Notes: generated by a model from the sequence alone, not told the origin. A stretch of 64,000 nucleotides of DNA from Rhizobium leguminosarum (GCF_001652265.1 NZ_LWBS01000109.1:62001-126000), one strand, 5' to 3'. Positions 8,471 through 17,356 are shown, counted from the first letter of the stretch. Translations and numbers: made by a program.

Positions 8471-9331
8471 GTGCAGGTTTTGCAAAACGGACGCTTCGCG
8501 GTTTCGACATGGTCGCTGCATCGGCTGCTTGGCGCCGTTCATGCCTATAGTCCCGATCCTGACAAAAGTGCTGCGCCGATAGAGCCCTATGGCCCTGGCG
8601 CTGAGGCGCTGATCGACGTGCCGGCGGCGCTTGCTGCACTCGGCGTCAACCGGCTGGAGGTCTGTTCCTTCCATCTGCCGCGCCTCGATGCCGCCTTTAT
8701 AAGCGAATTGCGCGAGGCGATGGCGGCCTCGAACGTGTTGTTCCAGACGCTTCTCGTCGAGGACGGTGATCCGAGCCATCCCGAGACCGCCGAACGCGAC
8801 GTCAGATGGATGGCGGAGTGGATCGACATCGCCGCAGCCCTCGGGGCGCAGAGGATGCGCGTCATAGCCGGCAAGCAGAAGCCGACGGAGGAAAATCTTA
8901 CCCGCGCCGCCCGCCATCTGAACTGGCTGGCCGAAAAGGCGGAAGGCAGCGGTGTGCGTATCGTCGTCGAGAACTGGTTCGACCTGCTGCCGTCGCCCGT
9001 TGAAATGAACTGGCTGCTGGACCGGCTGGACGGCAAGGTCGGGCTCAACGGCGACCTCGGCAACTGGCCGGCGCCAGCCAAATATGAAGGCCTTGCCGAT
9101 ATCATGGGCCGGGCGGAAATCTGCCATGCCAAGGCCGATTACGGCGTTACCGGCCACAATGCCGAGGATTACCGCACGTGCCTGGAGATGTGCGAGAGAG
9201 CCGGTTATGCCGGTCCCTTCACGCTGATCTACGACTCGCCCTTCTTCCCTGATGAGTGGGACGGCATCTTGCTGCAAAAGGCGTTCATCGAGGATTTCCT
9301 GCGCGAGGCGCCGGCGCGCAAGTCGGCTTAA
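8471..9331 (+). CDS. Sugar phosphate isomerase/epimerase-like TIM-barrel protein
   Basis: A 286-residue xylose-isomerase-like TIM barrel. Features are FAVSTWSLHRLLG at the first strand, RLEVCSFHLPRLD, a glutamate in VRIVVENWFDLLPS, GLNGDLGNWPAP, and a histidine in AEICHAKADYG; these are positions where the family binds a divalent metal. It starts at GTG 8471 with GGAGGAAG upstream. Probably co-transcribed with the amidase, suggesting a shared catabolic task. Substrate unknown. Confidence 0.8.
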   Translation: MQVLQNGRFAVSTWSLHRLLGAVHAYSPDPDKSAAPIEPYGPGAEALIDVPAALAALGVNRLEVCSFHLPRLDAAFISELREAMAASNVLFQTLLVEDGDPSHPETAERDVRWMAEWIDIAAALGAQRMRVIAGKQKPTEENLTRAARHLNWLAEKAEGSGVRIVVENWFDLLPSPVEMNWLLDRLDGKVGLNGDLGNWPAPAKYEGLADIMGRAEICHAKADYGVTGHNAEDYRTCLEMCERAGYAGPFTLIYDSPFFPDEWDGILLQKAFIEDFLREAPARKSA

Positions 9332-9356
9332 ATCAGAAGCACTTCTTGCTCATTCC

Positions 9357-9408
9357 TAGAGCATGATGCCAAAAAGTGTGAGCGGTTTTCGGACGACATC
9401 ATGCTCTA
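9357..9408. repeat. Palindromic intergenic repeat with 12-bp arms
   Basis: Perfect arms TAGAGCATGATG (9357-9368) and CATCATGCTCTA (9397-9408) flank CCAAAAAGTGTGAGCGGTTT and a short remainder. This element type is common between rhizobial genes. It sits between convergent genes and probably forms a cruciform or RNA hairpin. Confidence 0.75.
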
Positions 9409-9420
9409 ACTATATAATGT

Positions 9421-9470
9421 AGAACAGGATTCAGATTTTAGGCCGACCCGGCCTAAAATCATCCTGTTCT
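9421..9470. repeat. Intergenic palindromic repeat, copy B; likely bidirectional terminator
   Basis: A near-perfect 50-base dyad. Outer arms are AGAACAGGAT/ATCCTGTTCT and inner arms GATTTTAGGCCG/CGGCCTAAAATC, with an ACC loop. U-rich tracts occur on both strands. The sulfatase stop codon overlaps its right edge. Copy A is at 5829-5876. Confidence 0.75.
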
Positions 9471-10977
9471 AGCGCGGGAACCTTTGGTTTTCCTCCAGCA
9501 CGTTCAGATCCATGTGGTTGCGCATGTAGCGTTCCGAGGCTTTCTGCAGCGGCTGATAATCCCATGGATAATAGGCCCCATTGCGCAGCGCCGCATAAAC
9601 CACCCAGCGGCGCGCCTGGCTTTCGCGCACGGCTGCGTCGAAATCGGCAAGGTTCCAGCGCCGGCCGGCCTGTTCGACAAGCCCTGCGAAGATATTGGCA
9701 TGCGCCGGGTCGGCCGCCAGATTGTCGAGTTCCTGCGGATCGGTCTCGAGATTAAACAGCATCGGCGGGTCCTTCTCGCAGAGCGAGAGCTTGTATCGTC
9801 CGTCCCGGATGCAGACGAGCGGTGCCTCGGAACCCTCTGCGGCATATTCCATCGGCACCGGGCTGCGGTTGCCGGTGCCTTCGGCAAGCGCTGAGAGATC
9901 CTCGCCCTCGGTCCATGGCTTCAGCGAGGCGATATCGATCCCGGCGAGGGCCGCCAGCGTCGGCGTCACGTCGAGCGTAGAGACAGGCTGGTCGATCCGC
10001 CTCGGCTTCCAGCCGGGTGCCGCGATCATCAGCGGCACGCGGGCTGATCCTTCGAAGAAGTTCATTTTGAACCAGAGGCCGCGATCGCCGAGCATGTCGC
10101 CATGGTCGGACGCGAAGAGGATGATTGTGTTTTCGGCCATGCGGGTCCGTTCGAGGACGCCGAGAATGTCGCCGATCTTCTCGTCGACATAGGAGATATT
10201 GGCGAAATAGCCGCGCCTTGCCCGCCTGATCTGCTCATCGCTGATGTTGAAAGCATCGTGATCGCAGGCTTTCATCAGACGCTGCGAGTGCGGGTCCTGC
10301 CGCTCGAAGGCAATCGGCGCTACCGCCGGGTCAAGTGCCGGGCAATCCTCATAGAGGTCCCAGAATTTGCGGCGCGCGACATAAGGGTCGTGCGGATGGG
10401 TGAAGCTGACGGTCAGGCACCAGGGGCGCTCGTCATGGCCGCGCGAGAGATCGAACAGCTTGCGGGCGGCGTGGTAGGCGACTTCATCGTCATATTCCAT
10501 CTGGTTGGTGATCTCGGCAATGCCGGCGCCGGTGACCGAACCCAGATTGTGATACCACCAGTCTATGCGCTCGCCGGGCTTGCTATAATCCGGCGTCCAG
10601 CCGAAGTCGGCCGGGTAGATGTCCGTCGTCAGGCGCTCTTCGAAGCCATGCAACTGGTCGGGGCCGACGAAATGCATCTTGCCGGAAAGTGCGGTCTGGT
10701 ATCCGGCCGCGCGCAGATGATGCGCATAGGTCGGAATGTCAGAGGCAAATTCCGCCGCATTGTCATAGACACGGGTTCGGCTCGGCAATTGTCCGGACAT
10801 GAAGGAGGCCCGCGCCGGTGCGCAGAGCGGGCTTGCGGTATAGGCGTTGGTGAAACGCACGGAACGCTCCGCCAATGATTTCAGATGCGGCGCATGCAAA
10901 AAATCGGCGGGGCCATCGGGAAAGAAAGTGCCATTCAACTGATCGACCATCAGGATAAGGATATTCGGACGCGCCAT
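9469..10977 (-). CDS. betC: Choline-sulfatase
   Basis: A 502-residue type I sulfatase. Metal-binding aspartate in NILILMVDQLNG, the formylglycine motif C52-A-P-A-R56 in ASPLCAPARASFMSG, SGKMHFVGPDQLHGF, and DHGDMLGDRGLW are all present. The overall sequence, including the region following CAPAR and the C-terminal NGAYYPWDY, matches choline-sulfatase, which converts choline-O-sulfate to choline and sulfate. The active site needs formylglycine generation by a separate enzyme. It is not next to betIBA; it is divergent from a LysR gene, as in choline-sulfate utilisation loci. No signal peptide, so cytoplasmic. Confidence 0.9.
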   Translation of the reverse strand: MARPNILILMVDQLNGTFFPDGPADFLHAPHLKSLAERSVRFTNAYTASPLCAPARASFMSGQLPSRTRVYDNAAEFASDIPTYAHHLRAAGYQTALSGKMHFVGPDQLHGFEERLTTDIYPADFGWTPDYSKPGERIDWWYHNLGSVTGAGIAEITNQMEYDDEVAYHAARKLFDLSRGHDERPWCLTVSFTHPHDPYVARRKFWDLYEDCPALDPAVAPIAFERQDPHSQRLMKACDHDAFNISDEQIRRARRGYFANISYVDEKIGDILGVLERTRMAENTIILFASDHGDMLGDRGLWFKMNFFEGSARVPLMIAAPGWKPRRIDQPVSTLDVTPTLAALAGIDIASLKPWTEGEDLSALAEGTGNRSPVPMEYAAEGSEAPLVCIRDGRYKLSLCEKDPPMLFNLETDPQELDNLAADPAHANIFAGLVEQAGRRWNLADFDAAVRESQARRWVVYAALRNGAYYPWDYQPLQKASERYMRNHMDLNVLEENQRFPR

Positions 10978-11117
10978 GTGAAATTGTCTCCTGTGGTCTC
11001 AGAGGCCGGGGGGCCGATGAAGGGAACGTCCCCCTAGCTATTTGCAGATCTTATCAAAGCCAGTATCATCATGCCTGTAAAGCCGGCTTTTTTCGATGGT
11101 TGTCAAAAGGAAATTTT

Positions 11118-12020
11118 ATGCCAGACCGCCCGCCTGAGCTGGGATGGATGCGCATTTTCGCGGAGGTCGCAAGGCTCGGCAGCTTTTCGGCCGCGGCGGC
11201 AGGTCTCGGCCTTACGCAGCCGGCCGTCAGCTATCAGATTCGGCGCCTGGAAGAGCAGTTCGGCGTCGCCCTGCTGCGCCGCCAGCACCGCGGCGTCGAG
11301 TTGACCGCGGAGGGAGAGCGGCTTTTCCAGGTCGCCGCCAAAACGGTCGGTGACATCGATGCCCTGGCGCGCAGTTTCCGCACTGAGGCTCAAAGGCCGG
11401 TCGTCAGACTGAGAACCGACTATGCTTTTTCAGCGCTTTGGCTGATCCCGCGCATGCACGGCTTTCGCCTGCGTCACCCGGAAGCGGATATACAGATCGT
11501 CGCGACCCAGAGGCTCGAGCCCGGCTTTCGTGACGACTCAGACGTAGTGGTAGTTTTTGGCACGCGGACGGAATTCGGCGCCATCGGATCGCTTCTGCTG
11601 CAGGAAAAGGTCGTGCCCGTCTGCACGCGAGGCTTTCTCGATCGCAACGGCCCGTTCGACGATCCGCAGCAGCTTGCCAAAGCGATCCTGATCCATCTCG
11701 ACTCGCCAATGCCATCGCCCTGGTTCGACTGGCGAAGCTATTTTGCCGAATTCTCCGTCATTCGCGATCTCCATGCCGGCCGCGGGGATATCAGCTTCAA
11801 CACTTACTCGTTGGTCGTCCAGGCCGCGCTCAGCGAACAGGGCGTGGCGATCGGCTGGATGGGGCTGGTCGATACGCTTCTCTCCACACATATGCTGGTG
11901 GAAGCCGGGCCGCCGCTCGATGCACCCGACCGCGGTTACTGGCTGATACCGCCGCGATCGGCAAATATTCACAGCGAAAGGCTCAGCACCTGGCTGGTGG
12001 ATCAAGTCGGCAGGACCTGA
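11118..12020 (+). CDS. LysR-family regulator, probable choline-sulfate utilisation activator
   Basis: A 300-residue LysR protein: helix-turn-helix MRIFAEVARLGSFSAAAAGL with TQPAVSYQIRRLEEQFG, followed by a periplasmic-binding-like domain. ATG 11118 has AAAAGGA six bases upstream, better than the TTG at 11100. It diverges from betC across a 140-base gap. Regulators of this subgroup commonly sit beside choline-sulfatase, so choline-sulfate or choline is the likely inducer (inference from context and family). Confidence 0.85.
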   Translation: MPDRPPELGWMRIFAEVARLGSFSAAAAGLGLTQPAVSYQIRRLEEQFGVALLRRQHRGVELTAEGERLFQVAAKTVGDIDALARSFRTEAQRPVVRLRTDYAFSALWLIPRMHGFRLRHPEADIQIVATQRLEPGFRDDSDVVVVFGTRTEFGAIGSLLLQEKVVPVCTRGFLDRNGPFDDPQQLAKAILIHLDSPMPSPWFDWRSYFAEFSVIRDLHAGRGDISFNTYSLVVQAALSEQGVAIGWMGLVDTLLSTHMLVEAGPPLDAPDRGYWLIPPRSANIHSERLSTWLVDQVGRT

Positions 12021-12074
12021 CATTCGGACCGAGGCCAGCGCGTCATTGCATCTGGAATATGTTCGCGCTCGGGA

Positions 12075-12507
12075 GAGAAGCCTTGTCATGACCGGCGCCG
12101 ATCGACATTGTGGCGTCGATTCATAGGGAAGGGCCGAAGCATGTCGCGAACCATCGGATACGTCGTTGGACTGCTCATGATCCTCCTGGGACTGATTTGG
12201 ATCGCCCAGGGAAGTGGTTATTTTCCCTATCCCGCGTCCAGTTTCATGATCAACCAAAGCATCTGGGTTCTCTGGGGAAGCATCATGGTTGTCGCCGGGC
12301 TCGCTGTGACAATCATTATTTCACGGCTGCGCCGGAGAGGCCGGCAACCCGTGCACGGCTTTGAGGGAATTCGACATCGACGAGTTCCTCGAGTGAAATA
12401 TCTTGCCGCCGGCGGCCTGTCGAATTGAGGAGAATGGCATGAGCGCAGCTGAAATCGACGGTTTTGCGAACCGGATCAGGCAACACCGGGGCGGCATGAT
12501 CTCCGCC
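12075..12507 (+). repeat. Imperfect direct repeat, left copy (membrane protein gene plus aldolase 5' end)
   Basis: Runs from GAGAAGCCTTGTCATGA to ATGATCTCCGCC. The matching right copy is 13957-14343. It holds an intact small membrane-protein gene and the first 23 or so codons of the aldolase, which then break off. The 1.4 kb between copies carries a methyltransferase gene. Confidence 0.75.
12141..12428 (+). CDS. Small two-helix membrane protein, duplicate copy
   Basis: A 95-residue protein whose first 68 residues closely match the protein at 14026: SRTIGYVVGLLMILLGLIWI, then AQGSGYFPYPASSFM and a second hydrophobic helix SIWVLWGSIMVVAGLAVTII. Unlike that copy it extends beyond RLRRRG with about 27 polar residues, probably read-through of diverged flanking DNA. 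Two membrane segments with a short outside loop are predicted. Function unknown. Confidence 0.6.
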   Translation: MSRTIGYVVGLLMILLGLIWIAQGSGYFPYPASSFMINQSIWVLWGSIMVVAGLAVTIIISRLRRRGRQPVHGFEGIRHRRVPRVKYLAAGGLSN

Positions 12508-12516
12508 GACTCTTAG
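12439..12516 (+). pseudogene. 5' remnant of a HpcH/HpaI aldolase gene
   Basis: ATG 12439 begins MSAAEIDGFANRIRQHRGGM, nearly identical to the start of the intact aldolase at 14275. It stops after 25 codons (ISADS, TAG) where similarity ends. The spacing to the preceding membrane-protein gene and the Shine-Dalgarno sequence are retained. It is a truncated duplicate, not a functional enzyme. Confidence 0.8.
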
Positions 12517-13445
12517 CCGATTTTTCTCGTCACAAAGAAACTCATCGCAACTTTTTCGTCACCATTTGGCATTGACGTGAACGGCGCTCGAAATTCCTTC
12601 CGTCCTAATCCGTCCGTGCGGATGTACTGGAGTTCCGCAAGGATTTCGAAGCCGCTCTCCTGCATCAGATTGATGTGATGGCTGCGCCACTTCCGATTTA
12701 TCAGGTAGGGTCGTCGTCCACGCATCATCGTCCACGTGGGCGCGCTCAAAACCCAGTGCCCATTCCAGTCGCTTGACAGACCGTGAGATTGGAAGTCGAT
12801 CAGGTGCGTCGCAAACCCTCCTGGCTTCAGCCACCGGGCAATAGCGATATAGGTATCAACGAGGTTGTCCACGTGCTCCATGACTGAATGCGTCATCAGC
12901 CAGTCAGCCACACCCGCCTGCAGTACGTTGAAATCGGTCCATGGTGCGACGAACTTTAATCGTTCGCTGCCATTCACGAGGTCCGCCTTCAGCGCGTCGA
13001 TTGCCTCCGCACTGAGGCGCTGTTGCACGATCCCATCTATCCGATCCCAGGCGAAGTTTGTCGGTGACGGCGGAAAAAAGATGTCGCCCGATACGGTGTT
13101 ATCCCAAAATGCGGCCCGCTCGCGGAAGAGTTCAATCAAACCGTTCAGGACTTCAAGATCGTGCTCGATGCTCCGGTGGTCTTGCAAATCCAGCCCGATG
13201 TACGTGTCGACGCCCGCAAGCAGTGCGGCAAGCCCAACGCCAAGCGAACTTCCGGGGCCGACCTCGACCAATACTTCAGGTCTTTTGCCGTTCAGCCAAG
13301 GCGCTAGGTGACCGTAGTGGCGAAAGAAAAGGTCATAACAGTGGCGCGCAGAAGCAGTGCCCCCTTCTACGTGCGTATTTCGCAGTTGCGGAAGGACAAA
13401 GGAACCCACTCCCTTGGCTAGGGAGCGAAGTGCAATATGGGTCAT
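12513..13445 (-). CDS. SAM-dependent methyltransferase, probably acquired
   Basis: A 310-residue class I methyltransferase. Motif I is VLVEVGPGSSLGVGLAALLAG, followed by YIGLDLQDH; a later DWLMTHSVMEHVDNL resembles the Methyltransf_11 motif post-II, then WLKPGGFATHLIDF. ATG 13445 has AAGGTGG upstream. The gene lies entirely between the two direct-repeat copies, its stop touching the left copy, and the surrounding sequence is less GC-rich than neighbours. Such enzymes often modify polysaccharide or lipid; the substrate here is unknown. Confidence 0.75.
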   Translation of the reverse strand: MTHIALRSLAKGVGSFVLPQLRNTHVEGGTASARHCYDLFFRHYGHLAPWLNGKRPEVLVEVGPGSSLGVGLAALLAGVDTYIGLDLQDHRSIEHDLEVLNGLIELFRERAAFWDNTVSGDIFFPPSPTNFAWDRIDGIVQQRLSAEAIDALKADLVNGSERLKFVAPWTDFNVLQAGVADWLMTHSVMEHVDNLVDTYIAIARWLKPGGFATHLIDFQSHGLSSDWNGHWVLSAPTWTMMRGRRPYLINRKWRSHHINLMQESGFEILAELQYIRTDGLGRKEFRAPFTSMPNGDEKVAMSFFVTRKIG

Positions 13446-13956
13446 GGCGCCACCTTTTTCATCGAAACTCCAGCACGGCAATGTCCGGCGTGCTCTACCC
13501 AGCAGAATTCGCGTGCAACATCATCAGAGATCAAAGAAAAGCCAAGCAATATGGTTCGGCCTTGGACTCGTTAGTTGGGATTGTACGCGGCTCATAGTGA
13601 TTGATATTTTCACGAATCTAAAGTCATTCATTGGGCGTACAGCAATAATCACTATGACCATGGCTGGGTTGCTGAAGCGCATGAGAGGCTGCCTCAAAAA
13701 GAATTGAGTGATTTCAGCGAGTTGTGATTCCTTCGGATTTGCGAGATTCGATGGAGTTCTTCCTCCCGTACTGGATCGTGGCTTGCTAGCGATCTATGCA
13801 ACATGAGTAATAGAGAGGGCATTCGGTAAGTGGGCGGGTGTATCTCTTTCTGGTCTATATCGGGATTTCAAAAGCGCCGCATGGATGCCCGCCGATCTGG
13901 GTGGCTAGCAGCAGCCTTGCGGCTCACCACGCCTCAACGCCGACGTTTGTGCCCAG
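13446..13956. other. Gene-free stretch upstream of methyltransferase
   Basis: About 510 bases with lower GC than the surroundings. Open frames here are short, overlap one another and lack convincing ribosome binding sites. No repeat, RNA or mobile-element end was recognised. It probably holds the methyltransferase promoter and junction DNA of the inserted segment. Confidence 0.5.
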
Positions 13957-14343
13957 GAGAAGCCTTGTCATGAACGACGCCGGTCGCCATTGTGGGATCG
14001 AATCGATAGGGAAGGCGGCTGAAGCATGTGGCGAACGATCGGATATGTTCTCGGAGTGCTTATGATCATCTTCGGACTGATCTGGATCGGCCAGGGAAGT
14101 GGCTATTTTCCCTATCCGTCGTCCAGCTTCATGATCAGGCAAACGATCTGGATCCTTTGGGGAGCCATCCTGGCGGGACTGGGAGTCGTGGTCATGATCG
14201 TCCTTTCGCGGCTACACCGGAGAGGATGAGGCCGTGAACCCTTCTGATCGAGCCAATGAACTGAGGAGAATGGCATGAGCGCAGCTGAAATCGACGGTTT
14301 CGCGGCGCGGATCAGGAACCACCAGGGCGGCATGATCTCCGCC
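13957..14343 (+). repeat. Imperfect direct repeat, right copy
   Basis: Right-hand partner of 12075-12507, from GAGAAGCCTTGTCATGA to ATGATCTCCGCC. It covers the small membrane-protein gene at 14026 and the 5' end of the intact aldolase gene at 14275. Confidence 0.75.
14026..14229 (+). CDS. Small two-helix membrane protein
   Basis: A 67-residue protein: MWRTIGYVLGVLMIIFGLIW (first helix), IGQGSGYFPYPSSSFMIRQT, then a second helix IWILWGAILAGLGVVVMIVL and a basic end SRLHRRG. It precedes the aldolase gene by 45 bases and a diverged duplicate lies at 12141. The positive C-terminus suggests both ends are cytoplasmic. Function unknown. Confidence 0.65.
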   Translation: MWRTIGYVLGVLMIIFGLIWIGQGSGYFPYPSSSFMIRQTIWILWGAILAGLGVVVMIVLSRLHRRG

Positions 14344-15066
14344 TGGGTGGGTATTCCGGACGCCACGCTCGCCAACCACCTGGCGCAGGAGGCTTTCGAC
14401 GCCGTCGTGCTGGATATGCAGCACGGTATGTGGGACATGCCCTCGGCCGCGAACGCCGTCGCCCAGGTGCGGCTTGCCGGCAAGCCAGCGCTGGCGCGCA
14501 TACCGGTCGGCGATTTCGCTTCCGCCTCGCGCCTGCTCGACGCCGGCGCCTCCGGCATCATCGCGCCGATGATCAATTCGGCCGAAGACGCCCAAGCCTT
14601 CGTCAAGGCCACCAAATACCCGCCTCTCGGCGAACGCAGCTGGGGACCGTCGCTGGCGCTCAACCATACCGGGCTGTCGGCCGATGATTATCTGAAGAAC
14701 GCCAATGCGCTCACCGTCGCCATCGCCATGGTCGAGACCCGGGCAGCACTCGAGGCGATCGACGACATTCTCGGCGTTGCCGGCATCGATGGCATTTTCA
14801 TCGGTCCCTCCGACCTTTCGATCGCACTCTCGAACGGCGACCAGGTGGCGCCGAACGCCGCCGAGATCGACAGCGCCATGCAGCATGCGGTTTCGCGCTG
14901 CCGCGCCCACGGCAAATTCGCCTGCGCCTTCGCCGGCGACGGCGAGCGGGCCGGCGAGCTGCTGAAATTCGGTTTCGATCTGGTCATTGCCGGTGCGGAG
15001 ACCGCGCAGCTGCGCTCCGGCGCCCGGCGCGCCATCAACGCCGCCCGCCGGATCGCTTCGGCTTGA
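14275..15066 (+). CDS. HpcH/HpaI-family aldolase
   Basis: A 263-residue class II (metal-dependent) aldolase of the HpcH/HpaI/GarL family. Markers are FDAVVLDMQHGMWD (base histidine), PALARIPVGD, GASGIIAPMINSAEDA, AMVETRAALEAIDDI (metal glutamate) and DGIFIGPSDLSIAL (metal aspartate). Such enzymes cleave or form 2-keto-3-deoxy acids, releasing pyruvate. GAGGAG precedes the ATG. Its first 70 or so bases are duplicated at 12439. Substrate not determinable. Confidence 0.9.
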   Translation: MSAAEIDGFAARIRNHQGGMISAWVGIPDATLANHLAQEAFDAVVLDMQHGMWDMPSAANAVAQVRLAGKPALARIPVGDFASASRLLDAGASGIIAPMINSAEDAQAFVKATKYPPLGERSWGPSLALNHTGLSADDYLKNANALTVAIAMVETRAALEAIDDILGVAGIDGIFIGPSDLSIALSNGDQVAPNAAEIDSAMQHAVSRCRAHGKFACAFAGDGERAGELLKFGFDLVIAGAETAQLRSGARRAINAARRIASA

Positions 15067-15069
15067 ACG

Positions 15070-15750
15070 TCATTTCACCGGCTTGACGGCCAGCCAGATG
15101 ACGTGGCGGGCGCCGCCGCGTTTGCCGTTGGCGCGCGTGTTGACCGCATCGACGGAAAAACCGCTGCCCTTGAGACGCCGCGTGAAATCGGGGTCCGGAC
15201 CGGAGGACCAGACGGCGAGCACGCCGCCGGGGCGCAACGCGTCGCCGGCGGCGCGAAGGCCGGCAAAATCGTAAAGCCGGTCGTTGGATTTGCGGGTCAG
15301 GCCATCAGGGCCGTTGTCGACATCGAGCAGGATCGCGTCATAGGCGCCTTTACCGGAACGGATCACCTCGCCGACATCGCCCTGATGGATGCCGACGCGC
15401 GGGTCGTCGAGGCAGCCCTGGAAGACCTCGGCCATCGGCCCGCGGGCCCAGGCAACGACGGCCGGCACCAGTTCGGCGACGGTGACGCCGGCATCTTCCG
15501 GGAGGACGGCGAGAGCGGCGCGCAGGGTAAAACCCATGCCGAGGCCGCCGATCAGGATCCGCGGCTTCGGGTGCGACTTGATCCGATCCCAGGAAAGGGT
15601 CGCCAGTGCTTCTTCTGAGCCGCTGAGCCGGCTGTTCATCAGCTCGTTGGCGCCGAGCATGATCGAAAATTCGCTGCCGCGCTGCTTCAGCCGCAGTTCA
15701 CCGTTTTCACCGGGAATGGTCGCGGAATCGAGCTGGATCCAGGGCAGCAT
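15070..15750 (-). CDS. Spermidine-synthase-like methyltransferase-fold protein
   Basis: A 226-residue protein of the SpeE-like Rossmann fold: RILIGGLGMGFTLRAAL (nucleotide site), VTVAELVPAVVAWARGP, DPRVGIHQGDVGEVI, and YDAILLDVDNGPDGL. It lacks the N-terminal beta-barrel of typical spermidine synthases and is shorter. It converges on the aldolase gene, with three bases between stop codons. Usually annotated as spermidine synthase or SAM methyltransferase; the true reaction is uncertain. Confidence 0.75.
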   Translation of the reverse strand: MLPWIQLDSATIPGENGELRLKQRGSEFSIMLGANELMNSRLSGSEEALATLSWDRIKSHPKPRILIGGLGMGFTLRAALAVLPEDAGVTVAELVPAVVAWARGPMAEVFQGCLDDPRVGIHQGDVGEVIRSGKGAYDAILLDVDNGPDGLTRKSNDRLYDFAGLRAAGDALRPGGVLAVWSSGPDPDFTRRLKGSGFSVDAVNTRANGKRGGARHVIWLAVKPVK

Positions 15751-15914
15751 GACGGTTTTGCCTCATATGAAAGGAACCGTCCCCTAGCATAGGGCGCCAG
15801 ATGAGGCCAGCAAGCCGGCCTCAGATCATCCGCACCGACGGATCCCCACCCAGCTCTTGTAAAACCCGCCCAACGGCCGGCCGTTTCGATCGGCATGTTT
15901 GGTTGAGCGAGTGC

Positions 15915-16724
15915 CTATTCGCCGTCTTTCCAGAGTGCATGAAAATGCTGCACCGGGCCGTGGCCGGAGCCCACGGTGAGGTGTCCGGCAGCCGCGACCG
16001 CGCCAGCGAGGTAGTCCTTCGCGATGGCGACGGCCTCCTGCGCCGAGGCGCCCTTGGCGAGTTCGGCCGCCAGCGCGCTGGACAGCGTGCAGCCGGTGCC
16101 GTGGGTGTTCTTGGTCGGCACGCGCCTGGCTTCGAACCAGTGCAGGCCGGCGGCGGTGGCAAGCACGTCGGGGCTCTCGTCGCTGTCGAGATGGCCGCCC
16201 TTGACCAGCACCGCGGCCGGGCCAAGCGCCAGCAGGCGCTCGGCCTGCGCCGCCATGTCAGCGCGGTTTGTCGCCACCGGCTGGTGCAGCAGGGCGGCGG
16301 CTTCGGGCAGGTTCGGGGTCAGCAGCGTGGCAAGCGGCAGCAGCCGGCGGGTCAGCACGTCGACCGCTTCAGGCGCGAGCAGGGCGGCTCCACCCTTGGC
16401 GATCATGACAGGGTCGATGACGATCGGAATGTCGCGGTGGTCGGTCAGCGCACCGGCAACGGCGTCGGCGATGCCGGCATTGGCGATCATGCCGATCTTG
16501 ACGGCATCGACGCGGACATCGGCAAAGACGGCATTGATCTGGTCGGCGACGAATTGCGGCGGCACCAGATGCACACCGCTGACGCCTTGGGTGTTCTGCG
16601 CCGTCAGCGCGGTCAGCACCGCCATGCCGTAGACGCCGCGGGCGGAAAAGGCCTTGAGATCGGCCTGGATGCCGGCGCCGCCGGAGGGATCGGAGCCGGC
16701 GATCGAGAGAACGTTGCGGATCAT
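15915..16724 (-). CDS. thiD: Hydroxymethylpyrimidine/phosphomethylpyrimidine kinase
   Basis: A 269-residue ribokinase-fold enzyme that phosphorylates HMP and HMP-P in thiamine synthesis and salvage. Signatures: VLSIAGSDPSGGAGIQADLK, ALTAQNTQGV, DPVMIAKGG, LTPNLPEA, VLVKGGH and the anion-hole motif KNTHGTGCTLSSALAA. It is the third gene of a thiM-thiE-thiD operon and overlaps thiE by four bases. Expression should follow the TPP riboswitch ahead of thiM. Confidence 0.95.
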   Translation of the reverse strand: MIRNVLSIAGSDPSGGAGIQADLKAFSARGVYGMAVLTALTAQNTQGVSGVHLVPPQFVADQINAVFADVRVDAVKIGMIANAGIADAVAGALTDHRDIPIVIDPVMIAKGGAALLAPEAVDVLTRRLLPLATLLTPNLPEAAALLHQPVATNRADMAAQAERLLALGPAAVLVKGGHLDSDESPDVLATAAGLHWFEARRVPTKNTHGTGCTLSSALAAELAKGASAQEAVAIAKDYLAGAVAAAGHLTVGSGHGPVQHFHALWKDGE

Positions 16725-17356
16725 GCGCGGACCTTTCGGATTTCTGCGGCGATGCGGCAGGTTGCGGCCTCCGGATCCGGCGTGCCGCAGATGGCCGAAA
16801 CGACGGCAAGCCCCTCGGCGCCGGCGGCGAACACTTGGGCGACATGATCCGCCTTGAGCCCGCCGATCGCGACCGACGGCACCGGCGAGGCCTTTACCAG
16901 CCTTGCAAGGCCGTCAAAACCGATCGGCTGCTTGTGGTCGGCCTTGGTCGGCGTCGCAAACACCGGCCCGACGCCGGTGTAATCGACGAGATCACGATCG
17001 ACCGCGTTAGCAAGCGCCTCGCTCTCGACCGACAGGCCAAGGATCATCTCGGCACCGACCATCGCCCGCGCTCTCATCGCATCCATGTCTTCCTGGCCGA
17101 TATGCAGGCCGTCGGCGCCGATGGCGATTGCCGCCTCGACGTCATCATTGACGATGAGCAGGGTGCCGGTCCCATTCAGCGCCTGCTTCAAGGCGCGGCC
17201 GGTCTCGATCATCTTGATGGTGCCGGCATGTTTGTCGCGCAGTTGCACCATGGTGGCGCCGCCGGCAATGGCAAGGCGCGCAGTTTCGACCATGCCGATC
17301 CCGGCGCAGAGATCGGGGTCAAGTACGAGATAGAGCGAAAGGTCGAAAGCCTTCAT
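16721..17356 (-). CDS. thiE: Thiamine-phosphate synthase
   Basis: A 211-residue TIM barrel that joins HMP-PP to thiazole phosphate, giving thiamine phosphate. Markers are MVQLRDKHAG, LLIVNDDVEAA, GADGLHIGQED, YTGVGPVFATPTK (pyrophosphate-binding TPTK) and VAIGGL. It overlaps both neighbours by four bases (ATGA), typical of translational coupling in thiMED. Slightly more divergent than chromosomal biosynthetic ThiE, as usual for salvage copies. Confidence 0.95.
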   Translation of the reverse strand: MKAFDLSLYLVLDPDLCAGIGMVETARLAIAGGATMVQLRDKHAGTIKMIETGRALKQALNGTGTLLIVNDDVEAAIAIGADGLHIGQEDMDAMRARAMVGAEMILGLSVESEALANAVDRDLVDYTGVGPVFATPTKADHKQPIGFDGLARLVKASPVPSVAIGGLKADHVAQVFAAGAEGLAVVSAICGTPDPEAATCRIAAEIRKVRA

